Positions 11,788 to 11,794 of a stretch of DNA of 11,794 nucleotides are shown here, piece by piece (the first letter of the stretch is position 1; the number at the start of each line of letters is the position of its first letter). The DNA lies in NCBI GenBank assembly GCA_037441225.1, contig JBBISU010000098.1, forward strand, positions 1-11,794. Direction: 5' to 3'. Origin of the DNA: JBBFMJ01 sp037441225 (GTDB taxonomy: Bacteria > Acidobacteriota > Thermoanaerobaculia > UBA2201). The notes below the pieces were generated by a model. It saw nothing but the letters and a program-made list of their open reading frames with translations, was not told the origin of the DNA and did no database searches. The translations under genes and the position numbers were made by a program.

Positions 11788-11794
11788 TATTATA
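11776..11794. promoter_or_regulatory. Fur/PerR-family operator-like sequence
   Basis: GATTATGATAATTATTATA matches the classical 19-base Fur consensus (GATAATGATAATCATTATC) at 16 of 19 positions. Read as a 7-1-7 box from 11781 it has an exact left half TGATAAT and ATTATA as the visible part of the right half, one mismatch from either the Fur or the PerR consensus over the 14 visible bases. It overlaps the -10 region of the TTGACA promoter, the usual place for repression. The box touches the window edge, so its last base is not seen. AT-rich DNA raises the chance of a false match. Confidence 0.5.

Overview
The window comes from a strongly AT-rich bacterium, probably Gram-negative. It has bacterial ribosomal proteins, a bacterial type II fatty-acid operon, and a TonB-type energy transducer that implies an outer membrane. 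Lys, Glu, Ile and Phe are abundant in the proteins. The rplM-rpsI-rpsB order, the form of the TonB C-terminal domain and the alanine-dehydrogenase-like subfamily recall Bacteroidetes/FCB relatives or AT-rich candidate phyla such as WOR-3. That placement is inference and weak. No plasmid, phage, IS or CRISPR signature is visible.

Layout. (1) 1-2109, minus strand: a duplicated GNAT-fold protein, then an alanine-dehydrogenase-like enzyme coupled by an ATGA overlap to a Rossmann protein (saccharopine-dehydrogenase-like) that runs off the left edge. (2) 2110-2477: a 368-base intergenic region with a dense set of palindromes and heptamer repeats, followed by plain AT-rich DNA. (3) 2478-7743, minus strand: one tightly packed operon, rplM-rpsI-rpsB-yceD-rpmF-plsX-fabH-fabD, behind a perfect-consensus sigma70-type promoter. 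Ribosomal proteins L13, S9, S2 and L32 are joined to PlsX, FabH and FabD, which supply and start acyl-chain synthesis for phospholipids. The usual rpsB partner tsf is absent, as are fabG, acpP and fabF after fabD. (4) 7744-8060: a divergent promoter region. (5) 8061-10831, plus strand: a second perfect-consensus promoter, tRNA-Cys(GCA), tRNA-Leu(UAA), then six bases later a polytopic membrane protein with a degenerate sulfatase-like domain, coupled by ATGA to a GT2 glycosyltransferase with two membrane helices. (6) 10860-11531, minus strand: a TonB-like protein. (7) 11532-11794: no gene; another copy of the palindromic module and, at the very edge, a TTGACA promoter element overlapped by a Fur/PerR-family operator-like sequence.

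Most interesting: the membrane pseudo-sulfatase/glycosyltransferase pair expressed from a tRNA transcript; the alanine-dehydrogenase-like protein lacking the classical Lys75 and His96; the palindromic repeat cluster with a distant relative at the right edge; and the Fur/PerR-like box pointing to an iron- or peroxide-regulated gene just outside the window. Four start codons were moved from the longest reading frame to better-supported sites: fabD, rplM, rpsI and tonB. The membrane protein start was moved out of the tRNA-Leu gene.
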